This document shows, piece after piece, positions 13,701 to 17,778 of a DNA stretch of 20,326 nucleotides. The position numbers were made by a program, and so were the translations under genes. Under the pieces are notes generated by a model that searched no databases, had not been told where the DNA came from, and was given only the letters and a program-made list of their open reading frames with translations. This DNA is from a virus, in the IMG/VR virus record IMGVR_UViG_3300035228_001115, positions 1 to 20,326 of that record; one strand, 5' to 3'. Every line of letters starts with the position of its first letter. Within the stretch, counting starts at the first letter, position 1.

Positions 13701-16118
13701 GTTGATTGGGTTGGTGTTACTACAAGTTCTAGTTTCCAGGGTAGAACCTTCATGAGAAGTGGTATTCTCAATGATGATCTCGACACATATGCAACAAACT
13801 ATACTTTCGATAATATCCAAAATGGATTTAATGGACAAAGAAAGGTCTTTAGTCTGACTCAAAATGGTGAGAATTTGGTTGGATTTGCAACTAACCAAGC
13901 AATCATACTCAATTCAAATATTCTTCAGGAACCACAGGGTGGCCAAATAACATCTGGTGATTATAGTTTCCTTGAAGTTGCGGGTGTAACTAGTATCACT
14001 TATCTTGGTGAAAGTGTTTCTTCTGAAGAAGACCCGAATAAAGCTTCAATTCCTAGAGGAGGAACAATTATTTCTGTTGGTTCTACTCAAGGATTGGGTT
14101 ATCAACCATTAGTTGGTGCTGGTGCATCGGTATTTGTTAATAGTGGAGGTACGATTACTTCAATCAGTATTGGTAATAGTGGTTCTGGTTATAGAACCGG
14201 TATTCAAACCCATGTAAGTGTTGGTATTATTACATCCTCAACTGGAGATGTCACCGTTATTGGTATTGGTACTGCAAATATCGTTGATGGTCATGTAGAT
14301 AGCATTGATCTTTACAATCTTGGTTCCAATCTAGATTTCAACAATCCACCTGTCGTTGTTATTGACCAACCGATTGGTTATGCAAATATTCCTTTAGTCT
14401 ACAGTTCTACTGCTCCAGCTGGAGTTGGTACTGGAGCAAGAGTTGATATTGTCGTTGGTCAAGGTTCTAGTGTTATTAATTTTGAGATTATAAGTGGTGG
14501 TTTTGGATACAACATCGGTGATAAACTCAACATTGCTATTGGTGGAACAACCGGTATTAGGACTGATTCAAGTATCCCATTCACACCCTTCGAATTAAGT
14601 ATTACTGATGTATATCGTGATACTTTTAATGGTTTTACTGTTGGAGAACTTGATGTATTTGATAATTTAAACGATTTGTTCGACGGTTCTACGACAAAGT
14701 TCCCTCTTACGATTTCTAATCAACAATTTGCTATTGAAACACAGAAAGGTTCAAATATCAATCTTTCTCAAGCATTAATTATAACAATCAATGACACTCT
14801 ACAGATTCCTGGGGAGGCATATAGCTTTACTGGTGGTGGTTATGTAGAATTTTCAGAACCTCCTAAAAAAGGTGACACTTGTAAAGTTATATTCTACAAA
14901 GGAACACCAGATGTTGATGTGGTCTTTGTTGATATTCTTGAGACGGTTAAAATTGGCGATACCCTACAACTTAAAAATGATATTACGAAAGGTCAAACTT
15001 TTGGTTTATATCAGGATCCAAGAGTAGTTACGGGTATTACTACACTTGATACTGTAGCTACTCTTGGATATAACGGTCCTGGTGTTACTACAAATACTTC
15101 TTTAGTACGACCAGTTACTTGGTGTAAGCAAGTCAATGACATCACAATTAACGGTGATTTTGTGACCAAAGATAGAATTGATCAGGAACCATACATTTAT
15201 CCTTCAGCATATCTAACATCTTACATCGGTGTAACTAGTAATTTTGCATATTATGATCACATCAGACCATTGTTTAACTCTAGGGCAGAAACAAACCTTC
15301 TGGATTATCAAGATAAAATTGTAATGGTAGATCAGGGAACTATTAATGTTGCTACTGCAACAGGTACAACTAGTTCTACCGGAACAATCTCATCATTCAC
15401 GATAACTAATGTTGGTGCCGGATATTCCTACTTGACAAATCCCGCAGTATCAGTTTCTTTACCTGATAATAATGGTGAAATTAGAGCAACAGGTATTGCG
15501 TCAGTAACTGGCGATGGTGTCACATCTATTTCTGTATCTAATGCAGGGACAGGATACACTCAAGCACCTACTGTCCTCATTGAACAACCTACGGTAAGAA
15601 GAGAACAGATTGGAGTTGCGTCGTTCTTTGGTGATTATGGTTATATCGTTGGTTATGCCCATTCAGGGATCAATACTGCGTTTATTGAACTTCATCTACC
15701 TGAAGATTCTTTTATGAGAGATCCCGCAATCGCAGGTGTTGCAGTTACGGTCAGTCAATTGATTCCTGGTGATATATTTGTCGTTAATGAGTCAAATATT
15801 GGCATATTTACCGGAAATAATTTCGATGGAATTTACCATGTGAAGAGTGCAGAAACTGTTACTAAAAATCTTTCAAATATTGGTCTTGGAGTAACACAAG
15901 TTAGAAGAGTTGAATTTACAAGTCAAGGATATTCTTCTGGTTCTGGGACATTTAACAACGAACGTATATACGGTGAATATACCTGGGGTAAGGTTCAATT
16001 CCTCAACAGGACTCTAGATACTGCTCTTGAGTTCTTCCCAGAAAATTACAGTGGGTTATCAACATCGCCTCTTATGCAGAGACTTGAACCATTGAAATTC
16101 AATAATTATAATGTTTAG
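3981..16118 (+). CDS. Giant modular virion structural protein, 4045 aa, with YHYH domain (position of T4 gene 7)
   Basis: This is a single uninterrupted frame from ATG 3981 to TAG 16116-16118. The N-terminal 250 residues (MTVDRVKFQEIVESQLPRYV, then REDFPLLNEFIKQYY, then FYKSKGTEQSYEILFRALYGED near 192-213, then RPSKFLFTPSNANYKVTKDF) match, from memory, the conserved start of large structural proteins in T4-like cyanophages. After that the protein is a mosaic of beta-rich modules. About fourteen GxGY..PP repeats run from residue 713 to the C-terminal end, interleaved with H-F-TG repeats and several two-copy modules. A YHYH domain lies at about 1230-1400. The NNEYYQNFSYSLKSRVPY block starts at 2490. 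The end (GEYTWGKVQFLNRT ... RLEPLKFNNYNV) resembles the conserved C-terminus of these proteins. No signal peptide, membrane segment or protease motif was seen, and cysteines are few. It lies between gp6 and gp8 exactly where T4 has gene 7, but T4 gp7 is about 1030 residues and I see no clear similarity, so equivalence is only positional. It is most likely a baseplate-periphery or tail protein. No obvious ribosome site precedes it. Confidence 0.9.
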   Translation: MTVDRVKFQEIVESQLPRYVREDFPLLNEFIKQYYISQEFESGPIDILNNIDEYVKVDQLCDIVDSTVLISGLDTNDTTVKVTSTQGFSENNGIIQINNEIIYYGTKTSTTFVDCSRGFSGVTTYITSGAPDELTFSSTIAENHPVGCSVKNLNILFLKQFLTKLKRQVTPGFTDRNFFKGLDKRNFIINSDSFYKSKGTEQSYEILFRALYGEDVELIRPSKFLFTPSNANYKVTKDFIVEQLQGNPLDLKNLTIYQDLTDARGSVTNVQQIPYEDFQYYQISIDSGFARDSDVSGSIYGKFKPNPLTKVLNDVSTGSTIIDVDSTIGFPEFGKLSVVDIDDNEVSIAYSGKTLNQFFNTSGVSNQVLKKTDITLDTYSYAFVGINTNQEIRVRFTAAVTDFIPNDHNFYYRKDDTIELKSLGLESKKKKANNYVLNVKTYWDIVKSSVIDANAFSYEFDFLKTHFLREGYTVRYENLDGTYSVLGTVSRVISSLAVRVTFSQQINLKGEFVIENQTLKGDSQLYPYLNSYIANVSNTYSKYNGDVIIASNSIAKYNNVLTDPYDKKITFSANLVSTDILTLPTNPTNRPDHGFYTGDAVYLNFTGNTFEGVPTASYFVYRINETSIKLARSKADLSRKIYITFNGSVVDASITYLDFYNKQIEPQGLYRQILAPVNDNQTYNTRAGYIGMFINGVELLNYKDQSSVYYGQIDSLSLTAGGEGYDIISPPIVSIRDEVGTGATGICNVKGSLIRLDVLDTGLGYYAPPTIAIKGGNGSGAKAEPRMTSIKHENSFFADFPSQVNLVTNSIIFPSDHKFLTGEEIIYQPRGTEVVGGLTTDGSYYVQVTGEKKMKLHTSVNDSFVGINTVNLVKYGSGTQYFVAAELKQVVSSVVITNPGINYENKERTIPPAVGVNTAANQIQIINHGYESKEIVRYTRPESGSDDRVVGLKQQTDYFVVKVDDNAFSLTEVGAEPVATDYYFDNGIIINFSKEGLGSFNYPPITVQVEGAAASYDLTFVEDFQELFIIESPIEENITTPVFVLAWTDTEAEITNNGLVPDEWFVEVSEGSNWLISDDPFVGNILLYDAKLQPIFRGSIETIDLTSNGVGYGSSDIVDFVRQPEITFDSGINAKLTAIVNNGEIVEVVVNTPGSGYNSPPDLQIVSETGNYAVLVPIIENGSISSILISKHGAGYVAGKTFVNVVPSGKGARVNANIQAWNINVFEKTFNNILDDDGFIEENISNESLEYCAVYVPRALRRSLNVVNGFNKNNELYGTFDLSFDPQTDEEISNLYHSPIVGWAYDGNPIYGPYGFRNIDGTGPITRMKTSYKIERFQKGRPPYNAFPNGFFTNDYIFTGDGDLDIHNGRFCVTPDYPNGIYAYFCTISEEVASSGPFNNYRTPVFPYVVGNTYKSTPIAFNYLSRSNQTDYDIEGKGWFRNTKYYYTNGGKSGYDYIFNSNRVRKQTVDVTATSIGSIDKIDIFDAGQDYKVNDRVLFNNTNTGGRNLDVKVSRIVGKESTNVSLATTTIDNVELYSDTLSSRFVGLTSEPHNFIPGNIIFIDGLSTSYKNLQGSYSVGVTSERWYTSLGIATGSVTGIVTYVYVSGSLDESIIGPDDILRIETEKLKVLNIDQSSSRIRVLRGYHGSAAVTHNSGVLVRNDPRKVTFTAAGVTTTKELVANRQLYFTPNETVGLGTAVVGTATTLVFSNPGVGQTQLRVKQQQLYIPNHNLGLNTPLIYYTNGGTSINAWSGITSSNIFPLESDRNLFAVPITKDIIGIATGIVGLSSTSGEYVGIVTTMGGLLYFTNSIGLGSYHSFKTNISSVLNSRISENIVTVSTATTHGLKPGDAVFVDVNPTTTTEISVVYDDYNRRIVFDPDTIEPAGIDTSLNTFKVPPNKYQVGDKVIYNSIIPDPSLSNSGLYYVYLFENDKIKLVQYASELGSGDPKFINIGTAHTTTISRINPSIKVQKNQKIKFNLTDESLSFSNAGAKFPAFDMFIYTDGSYTNKFWNGINSDSFEVVKSGIVGVDSTASLTLDVSDSIPNNLYYNFEPDFIDINLPVKLKKYTDTTVYNNNQINIVDNKFDGRYGVTGVTSMSFDYNIPYNRDTTSSYDSTNSVIEYDTTSARVSGPISRLTIVNNGGGYKSLPGFTSVSSSKGSGALLQPSSTSIGTILGTKVNYIGFGYPSDTTLNAAGNLPEIMRIEPLASFESIGITSGGLNYYEVPQLVVIDGASKLQITDVKLAYELNDTEVDIVENTISLNNVTPSIIPINNSNGLGVSSVTYNSTSKIVRIYLSKQFSDPQDWPFKVGEPVIVENIAIGFNTTGRGYNSENYEYALFDVVANDSNLGGSGSYIEYDLSNYIDSDELPGKITSVAAAKVTPKTYFPIFDIKLKISDFFNGERVTNGENVGIVERWDPVSEYLFVSTNSDFEVGSIIESETSQIKSRVKSKIDFNSTVTIGAGTTFVEGWQTNSGFLNDNLQVIPNNEYYQNFSYSLKSRVPYKTWDDPVSSLNHTAGFDKFADLVIDNNAAGITSAINSTIETVVDLIGEGDLRCFPDFDGATETTIDVINGKVVSDQIIFENKILLDYFESRGNRVLDIDDFSGSFNSNPRSTKYSIIKFFDNKFFFNKFFTLVQDSELRNRKQTSIVSVVQDGNRGFINQYGILDTAKPLGYFDYIGVGSSEWGLTFHPTLFKYNNYDISYFAFSGLNDVTGIGTQELGDVVKISTASTNVSVATTTNLVSISSTYRAAKLLIQMEDAENNYYGNELNILHDGTNVTTLQYGANDNKVGLAGLPSSGFGTYNAYISGGLIKVDIIPTVGTAVTANISIVSIADNNATGVSTTNLVVTNLTSYQKAIASSGSPVANVVASYTSPFNSEYFIVSVEDTTNNEYEMFEVNVLDNANFDRIVKYGDIRTGAGIGTVGVTHTGNETKLVYTPNPSIDVQVRAFGISLKNYDDIVGISSIDLNNNILFSDFGTYTGTEFDKKTSFRLESDQLPIFQRIFVGNSTSVVNTTNNQITLNDHYFVTGEKVNYSYENSNQSTANAIGIGTTTVAGISTDKLPSTLYAVKFSESSVGFAKSATDALKSSPIVLNLESVGIGTFHKISSTNQNARSLLAIDNMVQSPITEVNIETQLTESVIFDVDFNVVGIESFKAADIIKIDSEIMLVQNTGATGPNSLKVLRGQLGSKVASHNIGTSVNLLGGNYNIVDNIVHFASAPAGATPIGTTTAGPDNVDWVGVTTSSSFQGRTFMRSGILNDDLDTYATNYTFDNIQNGFNGQRKVFSLTQNGENLVGFATNQAIILNSNILQEPQGGQITSGDYSFLEVAGVTSITYLGESVSSEEDPNKASIPRGGTIISVGSTQGLGYQPLVGAGASVFVNSGGTITSISIGNSGSGYRTGIQTHVSVGIITSSTGDVTVIGIGTANIVDGHVDSIDLYNLGSNLDFNNPPVVVIDQPIGYANIPLVYSSTAPAGVGTGARVDIVVGQGSSVINFEIISGGFGYNIGDKLNIAIGGTTGIRTDSSIPFTPFELSITDVYRDTFNGFTVGELDVFDNLNDLFDGSTTKFPLTISNQQFAIETQKGSNINLSQALIITINDTLQIPGEAYSFTGGGYVEFSEPPKKGDTCKVIFYKGTPDVDVVFVDILETVKIGDTLQLKNDITKGQTFGLYQDPRVVTGITTLDTVATLGYNGPGVTTNTSLVRPVTWCKQVNDITINGDFVTKDRIDQEPYIYPSAYLTSYIGVTSNFAYYDHIRPLFNSRAETNLLDYQDKIVMVDQGTINVATATGTTSSTGTISSFTITNVGAGYSYLTNPAVSVSLPDNNGEIRATGIASVTGDGVTSISVSNAGTGYTQAPTVLIEQPTVRREQIGVASFFGDYGYIVGYAHSGINTAFIELHLPEDSFMRDPAIAGVAVTVSQLIPGDIFVVNESNIGIFTGNNFDGIYHVKSAETVTKNLSNIGLGVTQVRRVEFTSQGYSSGSGTFNNERIYGEYTWGKVQFLNRTLDTALEFFPENYSGLSTSPLMQRLEPLKFNNYNV
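5735..6915 (+). repeat. H-F-TG modules, copies 1-3, in the giant protein
   Basis: Three copies of a roughly 60-75-residue module are visible. The signature is a short strand, then HGF/HKF/HGY, a TG-(D/E) or equivalent, an I/V-x-Y strand, a YYV/YFV strand, then a D/E-x-x-x-(I/M/F)-x-L strand. Copy 1 (about 5735-5960) has RPDHGFYTGDAVYLNF and SYFVYRINETSIKLARS. Copy 2 (about 6392-6620) has FPSDHKFLTGEEIIYQPRG and YYVQVTGEKKMKLHTS. Copy 3 (about 6735-6915) has QIINHGYESKEIVRYTRP and YFVVKVDDNAFSLTEVG. A GxGY..PP repeat pair lies between copies 1 and 2. Confidence 0.7.
6117..6345 (+). repeat. GxGY..PP repeat pair, first cluster (giant protein residues 713-788)
   Basis: Two consecutive units: LTAGGEGYDIISPPIVSI and VLDTGLGYYAPPTIAIKGG, each followed by a Gly-rich GTGATG or GSGAKA segment. 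The unit pattern is I-x-x-(L/V)-x-x-x-x-G-x-G-Y-x-x-x-P-P-x-(I/V)-x-I, then G(S/T)GA. A further divergent unit (VVITNPGINYENKERTIPPA) lies at about 6650-6720. Confidence 0.75.
7276..7641 (+). repeat. GxGY repeat triplet, second cluster (giant protein about 1100-1220)
   Basis: Three units in a row: LTSNGVGYGSSDIVDF, VVNTPGSGYNSPPDLQIV and ISKHGAGYVAGKTFVNVVPS. The linkers are short IVNNGEIVEV / IIENGSISSI strands, giving a period of about 40 residues. The triplet immediately precedes the YHYH domain. A lone divergent unit (IFDAGQDYKVNDRVLFNN) lies beyond it at about 8406-8535. Confidence 0.75.
7670..8180 (+). other. YHYH domain in the giant protein (about residues 1230-1400)
   Basis: The block SPIVGWAYDGNPIYGPYG at residues 1298-1315 is the hallmark of the YHYH domain, preceded here by LYH (1295-1297). 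The second half of the domain is present as DLDIHNGRFCVTPDYPNGIY with His at 1367, followed by AYF. The domain occurs in bacterial secreted proteins and in marine phage structural proteins; its biochemical role is not established. The first motif is degenerate (NLYHSP rather than YHYH), so metal or ligand binding through both His cannot be assumed. Confidence 0.8.
8805..8969 (+). repeat. LRG/HNxG module, copy 1 (giant protein residues 1609-1663)
   Basis: The pattern is D-D-I-L-R-I-E-T-E-K-L-K-V, a short loop, SRIRVLRGYHGSAAVTHNSG, then a strand. It matches copy 2 at 13455-13604 (ADIIKIDSEIMLVQNTG ... SLKVLRGQLGSKVASHNIG) at the VLRG, G and HN-x-G positions. A looser relative (QINNEIIYYG ... 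FVDCSRGFSG) is in the N-terminal region near 4260-4345. Confidence 0.7.
9150..9870 (+). repeat. H-F-TG modules, central cluster (giant protein)
   Basis: Further copies of the module seen at 5735-6915: QQQLYIPNHNLGLNTPLIYY from about 9150, ATTHGLKPGDAVFVDVNP from about 9505, and NKYQVGDKVIYNSI with LYYVYLFENDKIKLVQYA at about 9675-9810. The middle copy lacks the usual YYV/IKL ending and may be truncated. The strand pattern is conserved although the sequence has diverged strongly. Confidence 0.6.
10374..10685 (+). repeat. GxGY repeats, third cluster (giant protein about 2132-2235)
   Basis: Units: SRLTIVNNGGGYKSLPGFTS followed by SSKGSGALLQP, then VNYIGFGYPSD, then ITSGGLNYYEVPQLVVIDG. They show the same Gly-x-Gly/Asn-Tyr plus Pro plus hydrophobic strand pattern as the other clusters, with weaker conservation of the PP pair. 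Confidence 0.65.
11448..11567 (+). other. Conserved NNEYYQNFSYSLKS block of the giant protein (from residue 2490)
   Basis: NNEYYQNFSYSLKSRVPY, then WDDPVSSLNHTAGFDKFADL. This non-repetitive block is, as I recall, one of the best conserved internal segments of large structural proteins in T4-like cyanophages. It follows a GAGTTFVEGW/GFLNDNLQVI segment. Function unknown. Confidence 0.5.
12240..12765 (+). repeat. Two-copy EDxxNN module in the giant protein (residues 2754-2798 and 2882-2928)
   Basis: Copy 1 has AAKLLIQMEDAENNYYGNELN followed by ILHDGTNVTTLQYG. Copy 2 has SEYFIVSVEDTTNNEYEMFE followed by VNVLDNANFDRIVKYG and ends in a Gly-rich GAGIGTV. Shared positions are the ED pair, NN/NE-Y, a D/E-L/V-N-x-L strand and a (L/V)-x-YG end. 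The copies are about 128 residues apart, pointing to a duplicated domain of that size. Confidence 0.55.
13050..13315 (+). repeat. H-F-TG module, last copy (giant protein)
   Basis: ITLNDHYFVTGEKVNYSYEN, then LPSTLYAVKFSESSVGFAKS and IVLNLESVGIGTFHKI. This is the fullest copy of the module, with all strands and the G(I)GTFHKI ending typical of it in marine phage proteins. Confidence 0.7.
13455..13604 (+). repeat. LRG/HNxG module, copy 2 (giant protein residues 3159-3208)
   Basis: ADIIKIDSEIMLVQNTG, then SLKVLRGQLGSKVASHNIGT. It is the counterpart of the copy at 8805-8969. Both are followed within about 15-20 residues by a strand of the form (K)VTFTAAG / IVHFASAPAG. Confidence 0.7.
13806..14014 (+). 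repeat. FDG..FxLT module, copy 1 (giant protein residues 3276-3344)
   Basis: FDNIQNGFNGQRKVFSLTQN, then AIILNSNILQEPQGGQITSG and DYSFLEVAG. It has the same layout as copy 2 at 14658-14903: F-(D/N)-G-x-x-x-x-F-x-L-T, then a strand with (I/L)-x-(I/L)-N-(D/S)-x-L-Q-x-P-(G/Q), then Y-S-F. Confidence 0.7.
14150..14550 (+). repeat. GxGY repeats, fourth cluster (giant protein)
   Basis: Three units: ISIGNSGSGYRTGIQTHVSV, LYNLGSNLDFNNPPVVVIDQP and FEIISGGFGYNIGDKLNIAI. The linkers include GVGTGARVDIVV. The cluster lies between the two copies of the FDG..FxLT module. Confidence 0.7.
14658..14903 (+). repeat. FDG..FxLT module, copy 2 (giant protein residues 3560-3641)
   Basis: FDNLNDLFDGSTTKFPLTIS, then ALIITINDTLQIPGEAYSFT, GGGYVEFSEPPKKGDTCKVI and FYKG. 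This complete form (a LxxxINDxLQxPGxAYxFTGG core followed by F-x-x-P-P-x-x-G-D) is a common module in marine phage structural proteins. Copy 1 at 13806-14014 lacks the PP..GD..FYKG ending. Confidence 0.75.
15380..15594 (+). repeat. GxGY..PP repeats, C-terminal cluster (giant protein)
   Basis: FTITNVGAGYSYLTNPAVSV and SISVSNAGTGYTQAPTVLIE, separated by an NGEIRATGIASVTGDG linker. The second is the unit closest to the apparent consensus I-S-V-x-N-x-G-x-G-Y-x-x-x-P-x-V-x-I. The unique C-terminal domain (from about 15600) follows. Confidence 0.75.
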
Positions 16119-16125
16119 ATAAATA
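16118..16125 (+). promoter_or_regulatory. Late-type promoter motif (GATAAATA) before the fibre gene
   Basis: GATAAATA matches the NATAAATA late form exactly and lies 29 bases before the ATG at 16155. Its first base is the last base of the giant gene's TAG stop. Position and motif suggest that the fibre gene can be transcribed separately from the 12-kb giant gene. Confidence 0.65.
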
Positions 16126-16154
16126 CAAACATAGAAAAGGATTTCGTATAAACG

Positions 16155-17756
16155 ATGGCATACCAAGGTATTAATACGGGTTCATCTCCCAATAGTGGAA
16201 CAGGTGACTCACTTATTGAAGGTGCCGAAAAGATTAATAGTAATTTTATTGAACTTTACAGTGTTGTTGGTAACGGTACTACTACCTATGTTGGTCTTGT
16301 AACTCAAATTACTGCTGGTACTAATGTCAGTATTAGTACCTCGTATGGTTCTGTTCAAATATCTTCTCAAGTACCATCACAGATAAACGTCACAAATTTA
16401 AATGTAAGTGGTGTTTCGACATTAGGTGTTACGTCAATAACGGGCTCTGCACTAATATCTGGTCCTGCGACAATTGTCGGTGTCACATCAATAACCGGTT
16501 CCGTACTTATTTCTGGTATTACCACTCTTGCAAATAGCGGTGGAATCACAACAACTGGTGGTGACCTTTATGTTGGTGGAGATTTGTATGTACTTGATGA
16601 TGTTATCTACGATGAGGTAACTGGTAGAAATATTAATATTACTGGTGTTGGTACATTTGGAACACTTAATGTATCTGGTCTTAGTACAGCAAAAGACTTG
16701 ATAGTTACGGGAATTTCAACATTAACTGGTAACGTAAGTCTTGGTTCATCTATTACATTATCTGACGATAAGCAGATCTTACTTGGAGATAATGCCGAAT
16801 TTTCACTTTCACATGGTGATTCTACTGGAAACCTAATTGAGTCAAAAACAGGTGCCTTCAATTTGAAGGGTGGCACCCTCAATATTATTGCTGGTACGGC
16901 AAATACAGTTGTTGCTTCAACAAACCCAGATGGTAACTATGGTATTGAGTTCTATTATAATAATGTAAAACGATTAGAAACAAGAGCAGGTGGTGTTACC
17001 ATTCTTGGGGATGTAAGATCTACTGGTGTTATAACTGCTACATCAGATGTTGTAGTCCTTGGTAGGACTATTGGTTTTAGTACTGCATTGTTTGGCGAGA
17101 TGCAGGCTAATAGCCTAGCCCTCACGACCGGCAATATAACTGGCGATAATAATACTAACATCAGTGGAATCAATAGCGTAACTGCTGCCACATTCTTTGG
17201 TAGTGGTTCTGGTATGACTGGTGTCGTTACATCCATTATTGCTGGCACTAATATTACACTTACTGGTGGACCAACAGGTAGTATTACCATTGCGGCATCG
17301 GGTGGTGGTGGTGTAGGTGTAGGTACGACAAATGTAAGTACTAATTCATTAGTCGTCTCTGGTATTTCTACTCTAGGTATTGTAACTAATGCAACATATT
17401 ATGGTGATGCATCAAATATTACTTCTGCTAGATGGGTTTTGGGTGCGGATGGTAGTACTCACTATCAATTCACAGGTCCTGGTGGTCTAAACGTAACAGC
17501 AGATCCTGTTATCTATCTTGCAAGAGGACAAAAGTACGAATTTGTTAATAATATGGGTGCTCACCCATTTGAAATTAGAGTATCAAATGGTGGTTCTGCA
17601 TATACTAATGGTATAACGGTACAGGGAACCACATCAAATGGAACTACAACTTTTGATGTCCCGTTTGATGCACCAAACTCACTATATTATCAATGTACTG
17701 CTCATGCGGGTATGGGTGGAACTGTTGTAGTATATCCCGACCTGTTTACAGTCTAA
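16155..17756 (+). CDS. Tail-fibre-like virion protein with C-terminal cupredoxin-like domain, 533 aa
   Basis: The N-terminus (MAYQGINTGSSPNSGTGDSL, then AEKINSNFIELYSVVG) is the GTGD...KIN.NF.ELY segment found at the start of many marine phage fibre-type proteins. The centre (about 50-360) is a chain of short VSGxSTLG / ITGxxxISG repeats, as in trimeric beta-helical fibres. It includes an LGDNAEFSLSHGDSTGNLIE segment and a GNYGIEFYYNNVKRLETRAG segment that belong to a module common in cyanophage fibres. QITAGTNVSIS and SIIAGTNITLT mark two related strand-turn units. After a Gly-rich linker (about 385) comes a domain from about residue 425 to the end. Its YLARGQKYEFVNNMGAHPFE and SLYYQCTAHAGMGGTVVV segments resemble type-1 copper proteins, with potential ligands His470, Cys514, His517 and Met520. 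A late-type promoter lies before the gene; AAAGGA (16136-16141) could be a somewhat distant ribosome site. The virion role is inferred from neighbours and repeats. Confidence 0.85.
   Translation: MAYQGINTGSSPNSGTGDSLIEGAEKINSNFIELYSVVGNGTTTYVGLVTQITAGTNVSISTSYGSVQISSQVPSQINVTNLNVSGVSTLGVTSITGSALISGPATIVGVTSITGSVLISGITTLANSGGITTTGGDLYVGGDLYVLDDVIYDEVTGRNINITGVGTFGTLNVSGLSTAKDLIVTGISTLTGNVSLGSSITLSDDKQILLGDNAEFSLSHGDSTGNLIESKTGAFNLKGGTLNIIAGTANTVVASTNPDGNYGIEFYYNNVKRLETRAGGVTILGDVRSTGVITATSDVVVLGRTIGFSTALFGEMQANSLALTTGNITGDNNTNISGINSVTAATFFGSGSGMTGVVTSIIAGTNITLTGGPTGSITIAASGGGGVGVGTTNVSTNSLVVSGISTLGIVTNATYYGDASNITSARWVLGADGSTHYQFTGPGGLNVTADPVIYLARGQKYEFVNNMGAHPFEIRVSNGGSAYTNGITVQGTTSNGTTTFDVPFDAPNSLYYQCTAHAGMGGTVVVYPDLFTV
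16425..16532 (+). repeat. Tandem duplication of an 18-residue unit (2 x 54 bp) in the fibre-like protein
   Basis: The two adjacent units begin at residues 91 and 109: GVTSITGSALISGPATIV and GVTSITGSVLISGITTLA. They differ at few residues but at many silent positions (for example GTTACGTCAATAACG against GTCACATCAATAACC), so the duplication is old enough for synonymous drift while the protein has been held constant. Confidence 0.85.
17425..17753 (+). other. Cupredoxin-like C-terminal domain of the fibre-like protein
   Basis: Residues about 425-533. It is a beta-rich domain with a His in NNMGAHPFEIRV (His470) and a C-terminal Y-Y-x-C-T-A-H-A-G-M-G-G loop (Cys514, His517, Met520) before the last strand. 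The ligand order matches plastocyanin-type type-1 copper sites. The His-to-Met spacing is two residues, shorter than the plastocyanin C-x2-H-x4-M. Copper binding is therefore possible but unproven; the fold may be kept only as a structural or binding head. Confidence 0.65.
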
Positions 17757-17759
17757 ATA
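17752..17759 (+). promoter_or_regulatory. Possible late-type promoter (TCTAAATA) before gp8
   Basis: TCTAAATA differs from NATAAATA at one core base. It overlaps the fibre gene's TAA stop (17754-17756) and lies 19 bases before the gp8 ATG. The arrangement parallels the motif at 16118-16125, which raises its credibility, but the match is imperfect and AT-rich spacers produce such sites by chance. Confidence 0.35.
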
Positions 17760-17778
17760 ACAAAAAAGTCCGGTAAAA

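Noticed and set aside
13599-13898. Antisense frame with many Cys and Ser
   Set aside because: The composition reflects the reverse complement of Gly/Thr/Ala-rich coding DNA; there is no start context, and the sense frame is clearly coding throughout.
3981-16118. Assembly artefact joining several genes into one giant frame
   Set aside because: The frame is continuous for 4045 codons, with consistent module types and a conserved-looking start and end. Such large proteins are typical of this position in marine T4-like phages, so a chimera is unnecessary.
16955-17290. Antisense Val/Pro-rich frame opposite the fibre gene
   Set aside because: Val/Pro richness arises from reading Thr/Gly-rich beta-repeat codons backwards; no independent evidence of coding.
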